In this document: piece by piece, positions 12,848 through 24,137 of the stretch
Position numbering within the stretch: the first letter of the stretch is position 1
How the letters are laid out: the number at the start of each line of letters is the position of its first letter
Assembly: GCA_964030475.1 (NCBI GenBank)
Contig: CAXIPT010000001.1
Span: 1,924,449 to 1,988,448 of the forward strand
Reading direction: 5' to 3'
DNA: 64,000 nt
DNA from: Tethya wilhelma
Lineage: Eukaryota > Porifera > Demospongiae > Tethyida > Tethyidae
The notes under the pieces: generated by a model
What the model saw: only the letters and a program-made list of their open reading frames with translations
Told to the model about the DNA's origin: nothing
Database searches by the model: none
Made by a program: the position numbers and the translations under genes

Positions 12848-12931
12848 TTATTGTCCTTTAAAAGTAGAACAACACTATAATATATCTACGGTGTAGATAC
12901 CATAGATATTCTAATGTTGTTCTACTTTTAA
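12848..12931. repeat. Hairpin-forming inverted repeat
   Basis: Perfect 18-base arms (TTTAAAAGTAGAACAACA and its reverse complement) flank about 48 bases that are themselves partly palindromic. It could be a small fold-back element or a cruciform site. No promoter or terminator role can be assigned. Confidence 0.6.
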
Positions 12932-13803
12932 ACTCTCTGGACTCCAATATTATTGGTTTATGGTCCTATACTGTTCCATGCCAGTTTCCTATAGATCCTG
13001 ACAGTGTCTAGAGGGTTGTAATTTTGCACCCCTTCTTGCATGCATGGTCATGATTCTGTTTTGGGTTTTTTCACCCACCTTATCATAATAATAAATTATT
13101 ATCAATAATCAATATAATAACAATGTCATGACGATCTGCATTATATTATACCTTATTATATCTGCTGTTATTGAGGATTCCTCTTTTATTTCTCGCTTAT
13201 CGTATGATAATCTGTATTTCTATGCTATATGGTGATATTAGAGAGTTTCAAGTCTGAGATGTAATCATATAGGCAATTTTTGTTGTTGTTGCTGTTTCAT
13301 TTTGTTTTGTTTGTGTTTGTTAAATACTTAAATAAGTAACTTAATTTTGTAGTATTAGTCTGTTAATTGTGCCTCTTGTTGGCATGTTTCATTACAATTA
13401 CAATTATGAATAGTACATGTAATAACTGCATGACATCACATTCATGAATGTACACAAATTAATTAGACTAAGTACTACATTAAAAATTATAATCATATTG
13501 TGTACAGTGGGCACTAGCTATAATACAATATGTAATATATATATAGCCAGAAATTCACACAATGCAGATAGTATTTAGCTGCTTGCCAGTACACAGCCTC
13601 ATTGACAAGAATTCACAATTATGCATGATGTCCAATTATTTCATCTAGTACCAAGTCTCAGCAATTATTCATCACAAACACAGTCACAGTCACAAACCAC
13701 AGGAAATGAAACCTAAAAATGATAAAGCCACACAATTATAATGATATGTATACGTTCATGATTATTAATATAAAAAATGCACTGTATGAATTTACATGAG
13801 TGA

Positions 13804-14397
13804 ATGAACTTTAAGTGTAGAAATGGGCAACCGTTTGGAAACAAGGCAAGCCTTGAATTTCGGCACATGACATACTTGTGCTTAATACTTCATCAAGTAT
13901 TGGCTCCAAGGCCAGAAAAGAAAGTTGGAGCCCTTCACCGCCAATACTACCAACATGCATCTTCTGAAGCTATGATCCAGATCTACACTACCTGTATTCG
14001 CCCGAATCTCGAGTCAGTCCAGAAGTTTGCACTAAGGGTGTGCTCTAAACATTGGAATGCTAGCTACCAAGGTTTACTGAGGAAGTTTGGTTTACCATCC
14101 TTAGAACAGAGGAGGGTGTATCTAAATTTGTGTTTCTTATATAACATTTTATCAGGGGCATACAGTTTCCCGGAACCCTTCCCCGTTGAGTTAAGGTCAG
14201 CCAGCAACTACAACACTAGATCCTCACACCAATTGCAGCTAGCAGTTCTATCAGCCAAGACGTCTGCACATTTGAACTCCTACTTTTGTGCAATACCTAG
14301 GATGTGGAATTCGCTACCTGAAGAGGTCGTCATGTCAATTAACATTGAACATTTTAAAAGAAACCTTTTAGAACACATGAAACAAACTAGTGCATGA
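13804..14397 (+). pseudogene. Non-LTR retrotransposon, C-terminal ORF remnant
   Basis: A 197-codon open frame. From about residue 35 it resembles the C-terminal tail of Jockey/CR1-type LINE reverse transcriptases: YTTCIRPNLE, then a gap where the usual YAxxVW stretch is missing, VQKFALRVCSKHW, LPSLEQRR, and the terminal RMWNSLPEEV...FKRNLLEHM block. The first residues come from the fold-back arm at 13812. About 200 bases downstream the sequence runs into an A-rich tail (about 14598-14620), as expected for a 5'-truncated LINE insertion. Not a host gene. Confidence 0.8.
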
Positions 14398-14791
14398 GAC
14401 TGGTATTTAACTATTAGTAATAACTATTACTTTTAATCTTGTTTATTCAAGCTTATAGCTACATTTTTTGTGTTAGTGTTGTCATTGTGTTCACTATGTA
14501 ATTCTAGCTGTTTTGTTTTGTACCGGGTACATGCTTGTATTAGCTATATCAGTGCTATTCATGGTATCCTGGCAGACTGTGTTCTGCTAAATTATTATAA
14601 AAATAAAATTAAAAAAAAAAAGTGATTGCTTACATTCATGAGCCAAATGACCGGCATTTACATGTATATAATAATGGAATTCAAACTTGCGATTGACTCA
14701 TAAAACTGAAGAACTATGGTCAGATCATGTGCCGAAATTCAGAGATATACCTTGTTTTGTTGCTTTTACACCATTGCCCATTCCTACATTT
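13812..14791. mobile_element. Fold-back element with nested LINE 3' end
   Basis: Inverted arms of about 60-70 bases lie at 13812-13871 and 14723-14791. They share GTAGAAATGGGCAA, a GGAAACAAGGCA-like segment and AATTTCGGCACATGA. The same arm sequence bounds the elements at about 22311-22690 and 63280-63635. The LINE fragment with its A-rich tail occupies the interior, so the LINE probably inserted into the fold-back element. Confidence 0.7.
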
Positions 14792-14833
14792 CTCATTTTA
14801 TAATAATTATTTTTATACTGTATACTTGTAAAA

Positions 14834-16421
14834 TTAATGGTAATTACTTGAGGGTTTAATATTTACTCTTGACCACATGCAGTGCCTCACCTTTCTCCAT
14901 CCACACCTGAATTCTGTGGCTGGGGTAGCGGGCTGGCTATTATCAATTATATTATAGGATTCACAGCAATCCCACCTTAATACTGTTATTCTTCTAAGTT
15001 CTGTCGCACTGTAGAGCAATTTAGGAAATTCAGTCACCAAAACAATAAATATAAATGCAAGTATTATTTCGGATCCATGGACTTATCATGTATAAATCAA
15101 AAGCCTGATGAATGCGATATGATTTGCATATGCATGCACTCGTTGACTTAGACTGTCATGCATGTGTGCAATAGTAGCTATAATGCAAGATATGGTGCAT
15201 TTATATTTATTCACTTGTGGATAATATATATTTGTAACACAGCACACAAAGCTACACTGAGGTATACAATTAATATTTTATTGTATATATAATAAAATTA
15301 TATCTGCGACACCTACCTAAGGTCTGCTCGACAAAACATTCCAGTCTTATCAGGTAGAGCACAGTTTCTTCGGATACAACTAGTACCAACAAAATATCTT
15401 GGAAAAAAACCAATGCCCGCATCTACCCACTCAAAGTTCTGCTCATAAAAATATAAAAGAGTGACAATGCATAATTACAATATCAGAGGTATCTTAGCAG
15501 ACTATAGGCTGTATTAACATGCATGACGACTAACCGTATAACAGTTCACTCCTCGATAAAAACGTTCTATACTTCGAATAGTATCTGGTGTTAGGGTAAT
15601 ATTTACTCTTTCATTTTGAACTTCCTGTATTCTGGTTTGAATTAAATCAGCAATCGCCAAATGATCCAATTGATTGTTATCTGTTAGTGCTTCTGTGAGT
15701 GACAAGTTGCCTGCCGATGATTTTCAGTATAAATTTATACTGTCACTCAGTTCAAATAGCAATGTCAGTAAATAAATCATACATGGTCAACAATATTGGA
15801 AACTTACACGGATTTTGCGTATCGAGATCTGGCATGACATTTCCTGGGTCAGTAATCCTCTGTACTTCCATTCTAATGTCGTCTCCGAGTAAGTTGAGCA
15901 ATTCAATTGCAATATTCAGATTTGCTGGTGAAACTAAATTTTGTAAGATTCGTGGAACACCAAATCTGCACAATGTGATGAACTATGATAGTAAAATTAA
16001 CTGGTGTCTATGAACGGCATACATGCTATGATTACAATGAATTGTGAAGTTAAATGAAGTATCAGTAATAGTTCTAGTCTATATAAAACATTATAATTAT
16101 AATATTTAATTTTTATATTGAAATATACCTTGATTGTACTGGGACAAATGGTTCTTGCATTGTGCCACTAGTGTCTCTTAACCTCGTATCAGTAGAGATT
16201 AAAATAGGAAATCCATCTTGCTCTCGTACAGCCTGATTAGCGACTGACTGTGTCACTTGAACAAGTGGAGTCTGTACATCTGATACACACATGAGCAGAT
16301 CAGCGAGTCCGGAAAGCGATCCAATCCTGTTAGCGTTAACAGGATTGTTGAATCTGGCGGTCGATACTGTAAAGCACAGACAGGTAGCCAAGAAAATTAG
16401 AAGTAACTTCACCGCACCCAT
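14834..16421 (-). CDS. Noggin-like secreted cystine-knot protein
   Basis: Five exons (16421-16129, 15965-15808, 15710-15535, 15438-15317, 15008-14834) give 307 aa with matching splice phases throughout. The start at 16421 gives signal peptide MGAVKLLLIFLATCLCF; the upstream ATG at 16457 would bury it. The C-terminal third carries noggin's cystine-knot block in order: NCYT, WVDAGIGFFPRY, GTSC, RRNCALP, GMFC, then across the last intron ITVLRWDC and FRCGW. Vertebrate noggin has WPRY, GSC, RSCSVP, GMVC, TVLRWRC and CGW at these places. Noggins bind BMP-type TGF-beta ligands outside the cell and block receptor access; antagonism here is an inference. The tail after CGW lacks noggin's terminal CxCxC, having one cysteine four residues on and then a basic stretch, so the knot may be incomplete or of the trunk/PTTH-related kind. 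The region between signal peptide and knot is unlike noggin. Confidence 0.82.
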
Positions 16422-16734
16422 GATGTCCACTACGTAGCTATAGCTAGCTACATGCACACAACATGCAATTAATGTACGATCTTCTCACAGCTGAGAAAAA
16501 CTTGAGCCGGTGAACGTAACTATTGAGGCTCGCGACCTGCTGCATGCAGATCTGTGTTGCTTGCAAACAAAAGCCTTTTGTGATTGTATTCCCATGGGAA
16601 AGAGATAACAAAAATAAGAAAAATTGCGTGCGTCAACTTGAACCGGCTATATAAAGCAGCACGCAAGAGCTTTTGTTCAAGCGCCGGCGTGGCTACTACG
16701 CGCGCGCGCGCGTTGGTATGCCTTAATTAAGACA
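16422..16734. other. Noncoding region upstream of the noggin-like gene
   Basis: No exon seen. Contains TATATAAA at about 16648 on the + strand, the wrong orientation for the noggin-like gene, and an alternating CG run of about 12-14 bases at 16698-16713, potentially Z-DNA forming. Confidence 0.5.
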
Positions 16735-17330
16735 CCAATGTTATGGGTGTTTTCTGGATGCTAGCAAAGCTTTGATAGGGTTGATCACTGCATTCTTTTC
16801 CAAAAGCTTTTGGACAAAGATCTTTCTCCTGTGGTAGTACGTCTATTGCTTTCGTGGTACTTTTCACAATTCCTCAAGGTTAGATGGTGTGATCATCTCT
16901 CATGCAGCTAACTTTTCCAATCATTATGGAGTTAGACAAGGAGGAGTATATATATACTGTCCCCTGTTCTCTTTACAATCTACATTGATGAACTCTTAAG
17001 TGATCTTGAGAATACTGGTGTTGGATGCTATTGGAAACACCATTTTGTTGGTGCCGTCTGCTATGCTGATGACATTGCCTTGTTAGCACCATCTTCTTCT
17101 GCATGCTCTGCGCTGTTTGCTCACTGTCTCTGCATCATTTGATGTTTAATCCTTACAAAACTCAGGTTGTGAAGTTTTTTTAAATCGAATGACTCAGTTC
17201 AACCTAAGTTTATTTTTTTGGGCCAGTCTTGAAGTCGGCATGACACCTTGGTCATATTCTTACGTACAATCTGTCATGCAGATGATGAGGACATATCTGC
17301 AATAACTAAGGAACTATGTCGAAAGGCAAA
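16735..17330 (+). pseudogene. Decayed non-LTR reverse transcriptase fragment
   Basis: Conceptual pieces in shifting frames match the palm region of LINE reverse transcriptases: FLDASKA (a one-base loss then breaks the expected AFDRVDH), GVRQGG, LFTIYIDELL-like, and the catalytic box CYADDIALLAPS at about 17060. Several frameshifts are present and no continuous frame exists. Possibly the same LINE family as the 13.8 kb fragment. Confidence 0.8.
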
Positions 17331-19187
17331 TTGCATCCTACATCTCTTTGAATATGCAAATTATTACCCTGAGGGTTGGAATTTGGCCATAACCACCCTG
17401 TTTGCCACAGGGTTGGAATTATGAGCCATAACCACCACTTCCATATGGGAGAAAATGTATTAGATGGGATTTATTATTAAAAATTAATAATAATTTTAAT
17501 AGTATCCATGACAGTATGGTATTATGCAAAAGTCCATTAAATTGTGATGACACCATTGATCTATTGATTTCTACAACAAATTTGTCTTACAAAATCAGAA
17601 ACCATAACTTCAAACATCACTAACAATAATACATCTTGACATAATAATATTATTTTAATCCAAGTCAAAGTGTGCACTATAAACCAAATCATAGTCTGAT
17701 TTTGAATCACAAAGAAAGGAATATGTACAAGTCATAATACACAACACAACATCTGTTAACTTTTGTATCCATGATATCGATCCTACAAATAGTGACAAAA
17801 TAAACAGAGACGGTGAACTAGTATATAGTACTAGTGCATGCAAGCGGCAACAAATACAAACACGCGTGTGACTAAAATAACGGTTGATAGATTTTTTGTT
17901 AGAACATGCAGCATTATCGGAAATACATGCGGTACAGTGGAACCTCTCGTAATGACCCCTCCCACAAGCGGCCAACTTCCATGTAACGGCCACAGGTTGT
18001 GGCACCAATTGAAAATACCATACATCTAGTACTTAAGCAACCTCCCACGAGCGGCCGCTTCTCAATTAGGACCAGCGACCAAGCTGCATGGCCCCAACTG
18101 ATCGACTCTTTACAAAACTGTCTCGGCCAAGCATGAAACCATGCCTATTTAAAAACTTTCTATGTTATCGTGTAAATAGAGCAGAAAAATTGAACTTTTG
18201 TGCTCAGGTGCTGTAGATCTTGTCTGTTTGACTCTGAGTTAAGCTACTAGTTGCTGTAACTTGTCTATAACAGGGGTTTTTTGCCTGTGGAGAGAGTACA
18301 CACAAAGTATTTCCATGCAGTGTACAGCCACCTCTTCTGTTCACCTTTGGACCAACCACCCTGGAATTTTTTCCTGCGGATAGTCTAGCCTGACCTCTGA
18401 GCCTGACTTGACACTTCACAAAGCTATTATAGCACATTTATGAATCATGTGATTTACTCCCAAATCCGGCAACAGTGGTTAACTAATGAATAATTCTGCC
18501 ATCTGATTGGTCACGACAGATTTCTGTCGCTGTACAAGATCAGGAATATACCTTATTGTCACAAATTTTAAAAGCATATAATTAATTTTTAACAATTTTA
18601 ACAATTGGGTCGAAAATTGCTAAATGCAAAAATTCATTTTTTTAAGCCATATTTGTTTAATTAGAACATGAAATTTCAAATCGTTTATTGTGACTGACTT
18701 TAGTCTCGCTTCTTGGGGCTTAGCTGTAACACACACACTGTGCTGCTTAATAATAGTAAATTCTTTTGTCTGGTGATGCAGCATCGTGCAACTCAAAGTT
18801 ACGCAGATACAGATTGGTACAATTGGACAGTGAGTCGCTAAATCCTTTCTTTTCAAAATCGCTCAATTTTAGTGCTGTTAATAATTGACATTAAGGTAGG
18901 CATGGAACCAAACCCTGCAGAGCAAGTGTAGACTTCGTAAAACTGTAGCTCAACCACTTCATAATAATTATTCTTCTTCTAATTTATAAGTGTTTCAAAG
19001 CGGTCGATCCACACAGTGCAATACATTTAACATTTCATGGATCTGCATAAGATGTGTGTCCAACCTCCTCTGGCCGTTAACCATCAATCACCTTGACCTC
19101 GATCATAGTCCAAGTAGTGGCAAGTACTAATCATATGCCACCCTGCCCTTGATCTATACATAGTGAATGACATGCAGAGAGACCCAC
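17331..19187. other. Repeat-rich intergenic DNA
   Basis: No convincing exon. A two-copy imperfect repeat of a GGGTTGGAAT...CCATAACCACC unit lies at about 17370-17440. At about 17933 the sequence TACAGTGGAACCTCTCGTAA looks like a pogo/Tc1-type terminal repeat followed by GCGGCC-containing DNA, but the opposite end was not found. The rest is AT-rich and featureless to me. The last coding exon of the ArfGAP gene should lie here but was not located. Confidence 0.4.
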
Positions 19188-20531
19188 CTGAAATGTTCCC
19201 ATAACATTACTGGCAACATTTGAGATTTTTGATGTCACTTTTGCCATGCTATCTTTGAGCTGAGAAAAGTCTGGACCTTCAGAACTATGAGCTATGTGTG
19301 CATTGAGCAAAAATTATTACAAACACAACTTCTATCACAGCAACACAAAAAACGGAATCCTACTTTTTTGTGAAGGTCTTCCAAAATAATCATCACTGGA
19401 TATTGATGAAGCTCCGGAGAACTTTGTCATATTAGCTGAATCACCACCCTTTAAAACAAACAAAACAACATAACTTACTACAAAAATACTGTCCACAAGC
19501 ACAGACAATGACTGTACCTGTGTGTCAGGACTTCGACCAAAAAACTGGTCTGATGATATTGACTTGGCATTAGTGAATCTTTTTTGTGCTTCATCAGTTC
19601 CACTACATAGTGTGTGTACATAATATTTATGTGTACTAACGCATGGTCACCATTCTTAGCATTACATAAAGACATCAATGCACAAACAAATACACACCTC
19701 ACACTAGAAGAGGAGCGACCACTAGTTCCCCAAGTGCTGCTTCCACTGCTCCAAGTACTGCCACCCCCAGCACTACCCCACGTACTACCACCAAAACTAG
19801 ACACCTTGTCAGAAGGTCGGCTCTTTTCAGAATCGGAGGATGAGGAGCTAAAGGCACTGTGCTTCCCAAACTGTTTGCCACCACCATAACTACTGGAGGA
19901 GCTACTGGAGCCAAGGTAACCAGAGTAAGCAGGAGGGTCGTAGCGAGAGCTTGAACCACGATTCAGTCCAAAGTCATCACTGAAAGGGACATAAAGCATT
20001 TGTCAACAAAACTTGATGATTGGAGAAAGAACAACAAACAATGATTGAATTGCCATGACCATGACTAACAACCGAAATCTATTTGTACTCCATGCCTTAA
20101 TTGTTGTGGTCATACTACAAACGTGGAGATTCCAACTGGTAAAGGGTAGTTACACAAAGAGGTGATTTCAATATGTACAAACCAGGCACTAGGCGCAAGG
20201 CTGCAGCTGATGTGACCACTACCAGAATTTTGTGAAATTTACTATGTTGTTTGAAATACTATTGTAATCGGTTCATGGTCAAGTTATTGTGAAAAATATG
20301 AAGGCTCAAGATGAATGAAAACGAATTTCAGCAACTTTACTTAGCTCAGAGTGAATGACTACTGTATAACAATGTTACACTACATTAAGTGCTACACATT
20401 CTAACCTATCATAGGAAGAGGAACTGTGGGGATTCACAGTGATTCGATCTAGACGAGATCCTCTAGTCTTGACCGGTTCAACTTGGTCCACCGTTCCCAT
20501 ACTAGCTGAGGCAGAATGACTCTGACCAGCA
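19188..20531 (-). CDS. ArfGAP2/3, C-terminal half
   Basis: Five exons (20531-20406, 19979-19698, 19602-19518, 19448-19364, 19291-19188) are collinear with the C-terminal half of ArfGAP2/ArfGAP3, the GTPase activators that act on Arf1 in COPI coat cycling at the Golgi. Diagnostic blocks are AQKRFTNAKSISSDQFFGR (family: ARQKFAGAKAISSDMFFGR), KFSGASSISSDDYFGR, and the C-terminal DFSQLKDSMAKVTSKIS amphipathic region. The large exon adds a Ser/Gly/Trp-rich stretch with repeated STW triplets. The first exon begins in phase 2, exactly the phase in which the N-terminal half at 37308-39038 stops; together they make 533 codons, close to the usual family length of about 520. A final exon ending in something like DRYG was not found. 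See the finding on the split gene. Confidence 0.85.
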
Positions 20532-20558
20532 CTGAAGAGTGAGAAAGAAGTGGATGAT

Positions 20559-20561
<3 letters not shown>

Positions 20562-20651
<90 letters not shown>

Positions 20652-20652
20652 N
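20562..20652. repeat. (CA)n microsatellite ending at a single N
   Basis: About 43 CA units within the ArfGAP intron, ending in CTCTN. The N at 20652 separates ArfGAP sequence from TFIIIC102 sequence and is probably an assembly join. Confidence 0.9.
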
Positions 20653-21040
20653 CAATGAAAAGTAGCTAATAATAAAATATTGTAATGTTCATGGTTGACT
20701 TTTTTTTTTATATATATAATATTTTTATACATGTCACACAACTAGCTGAAGACTACGTACATTCTTGAAGTTGAGAAAAATCTGTTGTATATTCGATCAT
20801 CACTTATGCATAAATTTTCACTACTAACAGTAATTATTTATAAACTGTGTAACGTATATAATTGTGTTTCTACATATAATTCTACTTTTGTAAAATAACT
20901 AATTTTTAATGAATTTCTGAATGAGAATAATCAGTGGTGAAGAAATAATTATATATCAATGATTGAGGGATCGATGTGTGTAAGGGATAGATTGATGTTA
21001 TATTCTGCAGTATTTTTTCAATGTATTCAGCACGTGCTAA

Positions 21041-22010
21041 TTAATGCACATAATTTCCACTGGCTCTGTAGCTAAATGAGAGACAAATAATATTGAAAGC
21101 GGCTTCTCCTCTCAAATCAGACACACGTACTGGATCAACCATGGACTGCATTGGGAAATAAAAGATGGACACACATGCAGTATGCTCAGGCCTGCCAACT
21201 CTTAAGGTTTTTCCTTAGGCCAATATAGGTCCATATAAATTCATTTTTCTTTTGTATATCGTAAACCGCATAATTTTGACCAATATCAAGATTTTTCAGT
21301 GGTTTATAATTAGGTTGGCAGCCCTGTATGCTACTACAGTATGCTACAGAGCTCAAACACAAATAAGTCACAAGACAGTAATATTCTTTATCTGTGGAAG
21401 TCTACATTCAGGCTCCAAACTCAACACCTTTTTGTAGAAATGACAAGCGGTGTGGACAATTCCTGTGGCACAAGGACAAGTCAACAACATTCAACATGCA
21501 CTAAACATGTCCACCTCACCTAGTTGATGATAGGCTCTTCCCAAATTGAACATGGCCTCCTGACAGTGACCTCTCAACTTGAGATACTTGTAAAGAAAAC
21601 CAGTTACCTATAGCAACAGAACTGTACAAGCAAAACAATAAAAGAAAAGGCAGTAATGATGAAAAAAGAATTTAAAGTTTCAAGAAAAGCAGTGCCCACC
21701 TGATTGAGACAGGCATTCTTGTTAAGTGAGTGTTCTCCTCAGTGTACCAGCTGGCCTGGGTGTTGAGGTTCATCGTGTCAAACACCACACTACCGTCAGT
21801 CCTAGAGAGGGGTCTGGCTGGCCCTGTTGATGAATTAGACAATGGCTATACAGAGAGAGAGGAGGTAGTCACTACTGCCTGTCTCCTTGTAGGCCAGCTC
21901 GTATTGACTCAGAGCAAACTTGTAATGCCAGGCTGTTGGAAAGAGAGTAGTTGGAGAGAACCAGCAGCAGGTAGGGGTTGGAGGGTTCTAGTGGGGAACA
22001 CGAATGAGAG
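21041..22010 (-). CDS. GTF3C3: TFIIIC102-like (GTF3C3) TPR protein, 3' end only
   Basis: The last three exons are well supported by phase: 21607-21520, 21462-21406 and 21129-21041. They read FLYKYLKLRGHCQEAMFNLGRAYHQLG, then IVHTACHFYKKVLSLEP, then LRVSDLRGEAAFNIICLSF to a stop. This matches the C-terminal TPR region of GTF3C3 (RGPCQE..YNLGR.LHQLGL..LAIHYYQK, DLRRDIAYNLSLIYQSSGN), a TFIIIC subunit used by RNA polymerase III. Here the chain ends shortly after ASGN, about ten residues short of the human end. Upstream, 21700-22010 still shows WHYKFALSQYELAYK and FINRASQ, but in shifting frames with an in-frame stop, so either an intron was missed or this part has decayed. All earlier exons are absent: a composite repeat begins at 22059. 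Confidence 0.65.
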
Positions 22011-22058
22011 GTTGTAACAATGGGACACATGTTGGATTTGAAAGTGGTGGTGTACCTT

Positions 22059-22722
22059 TATCATACGTACGGTAGTACGTATAGTAGGAATGGGTCGAAT
22101 GTCCCATAGACACAATACAAAATGTTTATCACCATAAAAAATCTAGCAAGACAAAGTTAAGCCTTCAAACTTGCTCAGAAGCTTTCCACTTCATTTCCGG
22201 AGAGGGAGCCTGGGAATGAGGCTACTAACCAGTCTCTGATAGTCTCCACACTTTAGTGGTGAAAAAAGTAAATAAACAAGTATAGTAAAAATTTCATAAA
22301 AATTAGCAGTGTAGGAATGGGCAGTGCCGTAAAAGTAAGGAAACAAGGCATGTCACAATTTCGGCACATGATTTCTTCATTTTTTATGCCCAAGTCAGTC
22401 CTAAGGGTTTTGAGGGTTTACTAAAAAACAATTGCCTATAGATTGCATATATTATAGCTTCTTTACCCCACTTAGCTTACCATGCAATGTACTGTCACTG
22501 GTTAGTGTGCACATTCTATCATGTGACTGTTTTGAACCATATCAATATTAATTTTATTTCAAAATAATTTTTATTTTGGCAGGATGCAGGAGGAATTAAA
22601 AATGAAAATGAAGTAGTCAGTAGTCATGTGCCGAAATTGTGACATGCCTTGTTTCCTAACTTTTTATGGCACTGCACATTCCTACAGTGCTAATTTTTAT
22701 GAAAATTTTACTATATTATAAT
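22059..22722. mobile_element. Composite fold-back repeat
   Basis: Starts with the palindromic TACGTACGGTAGTACGTA end. From about 22311 to 22690 it contains two inverted arms (GTAGGAATGGGCAGTGC... and its reverse) around about 190 bases. The same composite occurs at 62656-63656, and fragments at 9505-9575 and 8585-8730. No transposase frame is visible, so it is non-autonomous. Confidence 0.75.
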
Positions 22723-22811
22723 ACAATCATGTAACACTACCAACACAAAACATTCCTTGGTTGCCATAATAATGCACTTGAGAGAATCATTTAGTCAGCT
22801 AACTGTTAAAA

Positions 22812-24137
22812 ATGAGAATAGAAGCAAGAAAACTAGCTCTCATTATCATCTCATTCATATGTATTGTGATAGTAGTATTCCACAGGAAGAAGGTACACCT
22901 AGTACCTCCCAGTCAACAACATACCAGCAGCACTCATAAAGCAGCAATGGATAAGCTTATTAAGAAGCTACAGCAGTCTCCTTCAGATTCAGAATCAATA
23001 GAGCCAAAATCATACGTTATCAAGAAGGAGTCAAAGAAGATCTTTGAGCCATTAATCATAGCTGGACATCATGACATTTTGCAACAAGAGGATATCGATA
23101 GTGCAGTAATGAAAGAAGAATCTGTAGAGTATAGTGTTCAGAGTCCTCAGTTTATCCAAATAGACTCAATCAACTACAAAGATGGTTTTATTGGTGAAAA
23201 TCTTTGCTGCAAATCTTTATCTGGATCAGAGATTGGCACTTTGTGTCTTAAAAATGGAGATCTATTTGAAAAGCTCAAACTGAAGACCACTGTACATCAA
23301 GTGGAATCATTAGAGTGCTCCTGCATTGACTACTTTACATGCAGGCTAGTGGTGGTGAGTGGCTTTTCAAGCAATCACTTCAAAGAAGCTCAAGATTTGA
23401 TAGCATCTGTACAACACAATCTTCCCCATACAAAGTTGATAGTGTATGATTTGGGACTGTCCACCAGTGAAATCCAATCTGTTCAAAGCTACTGCAATGT
23501 TGAATATCGTACATTTAACTTCACTAACTACCCAAGTCACGCAAGAAACTTGAGAACATATGCTTTCAAGCCACTTATAGTGAACGAGGTCTCACAGGAA
23601 TATGAAATCATGATGTGGACTGATGCAAGCGTTCGGGTCATGGGGCCCATTGTTAGCACCCTCTTTCCGCATCTCAGTGCTTTCCCATTTCAATCAGGCC
23701 CATTATCAATTACCCCCATTGTATCAACAACACATGATAGAATGTTACACTACTTAAATATTACTCAGACACGCCAGGAACTAAAGGATTTCAATACTCT
23801 CCAGGCTGGCAGCTGGATAATGTGGATGAATAAAGTGACAAGGGAGAAACTACTCAAGCACTGGGTGAACTGTGCTCTACGTCAGGAGTGCATTGCACCA
23901 AAAGGATCCCGATTATCACCATGTAAATTCAAGGATGGTACATTTAATGGAGAGTATTGGAATTGCCATCGCTATGATCAGTCAGCATTGAACTTCATCT
24001 TGATAAGAGAGTTTGGATTGGACATCTGGGATTTGGTCTATCATGAGGAAGTGGAGACAGTCCTGAAGATTGAGAGAGTTGTAACAAATCACTTTACTCC
24101 AGCAGCTGCTGAGCCATGTCAGGCCAAAGTGAAGTAA
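22812..24137 (+). CDS. Type II membrane protein with DUF1647-type glycosyltransferase-like domain (copy 1)
   Basis: Single-exon 441-aa protein. Residues about 8-24 (LALIIISFICIVIVVFH) form a signal anchor after a short basic tail, typical of a Golgi type II enzyme. A low-complexity acidic stem follows. The catalytic-like domain is at about 165-430: RLVVVSGFSSNHFKEAQ, LPHTKLIVYDLGLS, ARNLRTYAFKPLIV, MMWTDASVR and YDQSALNFIL. This order resembles DUF1647/nucleotide-diphospho-sugar transferase-like proteins, where the Asp in the WxDAS motif could bind the sugar nucleotide. Transferase activity is inferred from fold resemblance only. Near-identical to 39439-40743. Intronless in a window where all other genes have introns. 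Confidence 0.8.
   Translation: MRIEARKLALIIISFICIVIVVFHRKKVHLVPPSQQHTSSTHKAAMDKLIKKLQQSPSDSESIEPKSYVIKKESKKIFEPLIIAGHHDILQQEDIDSAVMKEESVEYSVQSPQFIQIDSINYKDGFIGENLCCKSLSGSEIGTLCLKNGDLFEKLKLKTTVHQVESLECSCIDYFTCRLVVVSGFSSNHFKEAQDLIASVQHNLPHTKLIVYDLGLSTSEIQSVQSYCNVEYRTFNFTNYPSHARNLRTYAFKPLIVNEVSQEYEIMMWTDASVRVMGPIVSTLFPHLSAFPFQSGPLSITPIVSTTHDRMLHYLNITQTRQELKDFNTLQAGSWIMWMNKVTREKLLKHWVNCALRQECIAPKGSRLSPCKFKDGTFNGEYWNCHRYDQSALNFILIREFGLDIWDLVYHEEVETVLKIERVVTNHFTPAAAEPCQAKVK

Noticed and set aside
16648..16656. TATATAAA as promoter of the noggin-like gene
   Set aside because: It lies on the opposite strand, pointing away from the gene and into a decayed LINE.
17933..18060. Pogo/Tc1-type transposon
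   Set aside because: Only one candidate terminal repeat (TACAGTGGAACCTC) was found, with no partner end and no transposase frame.
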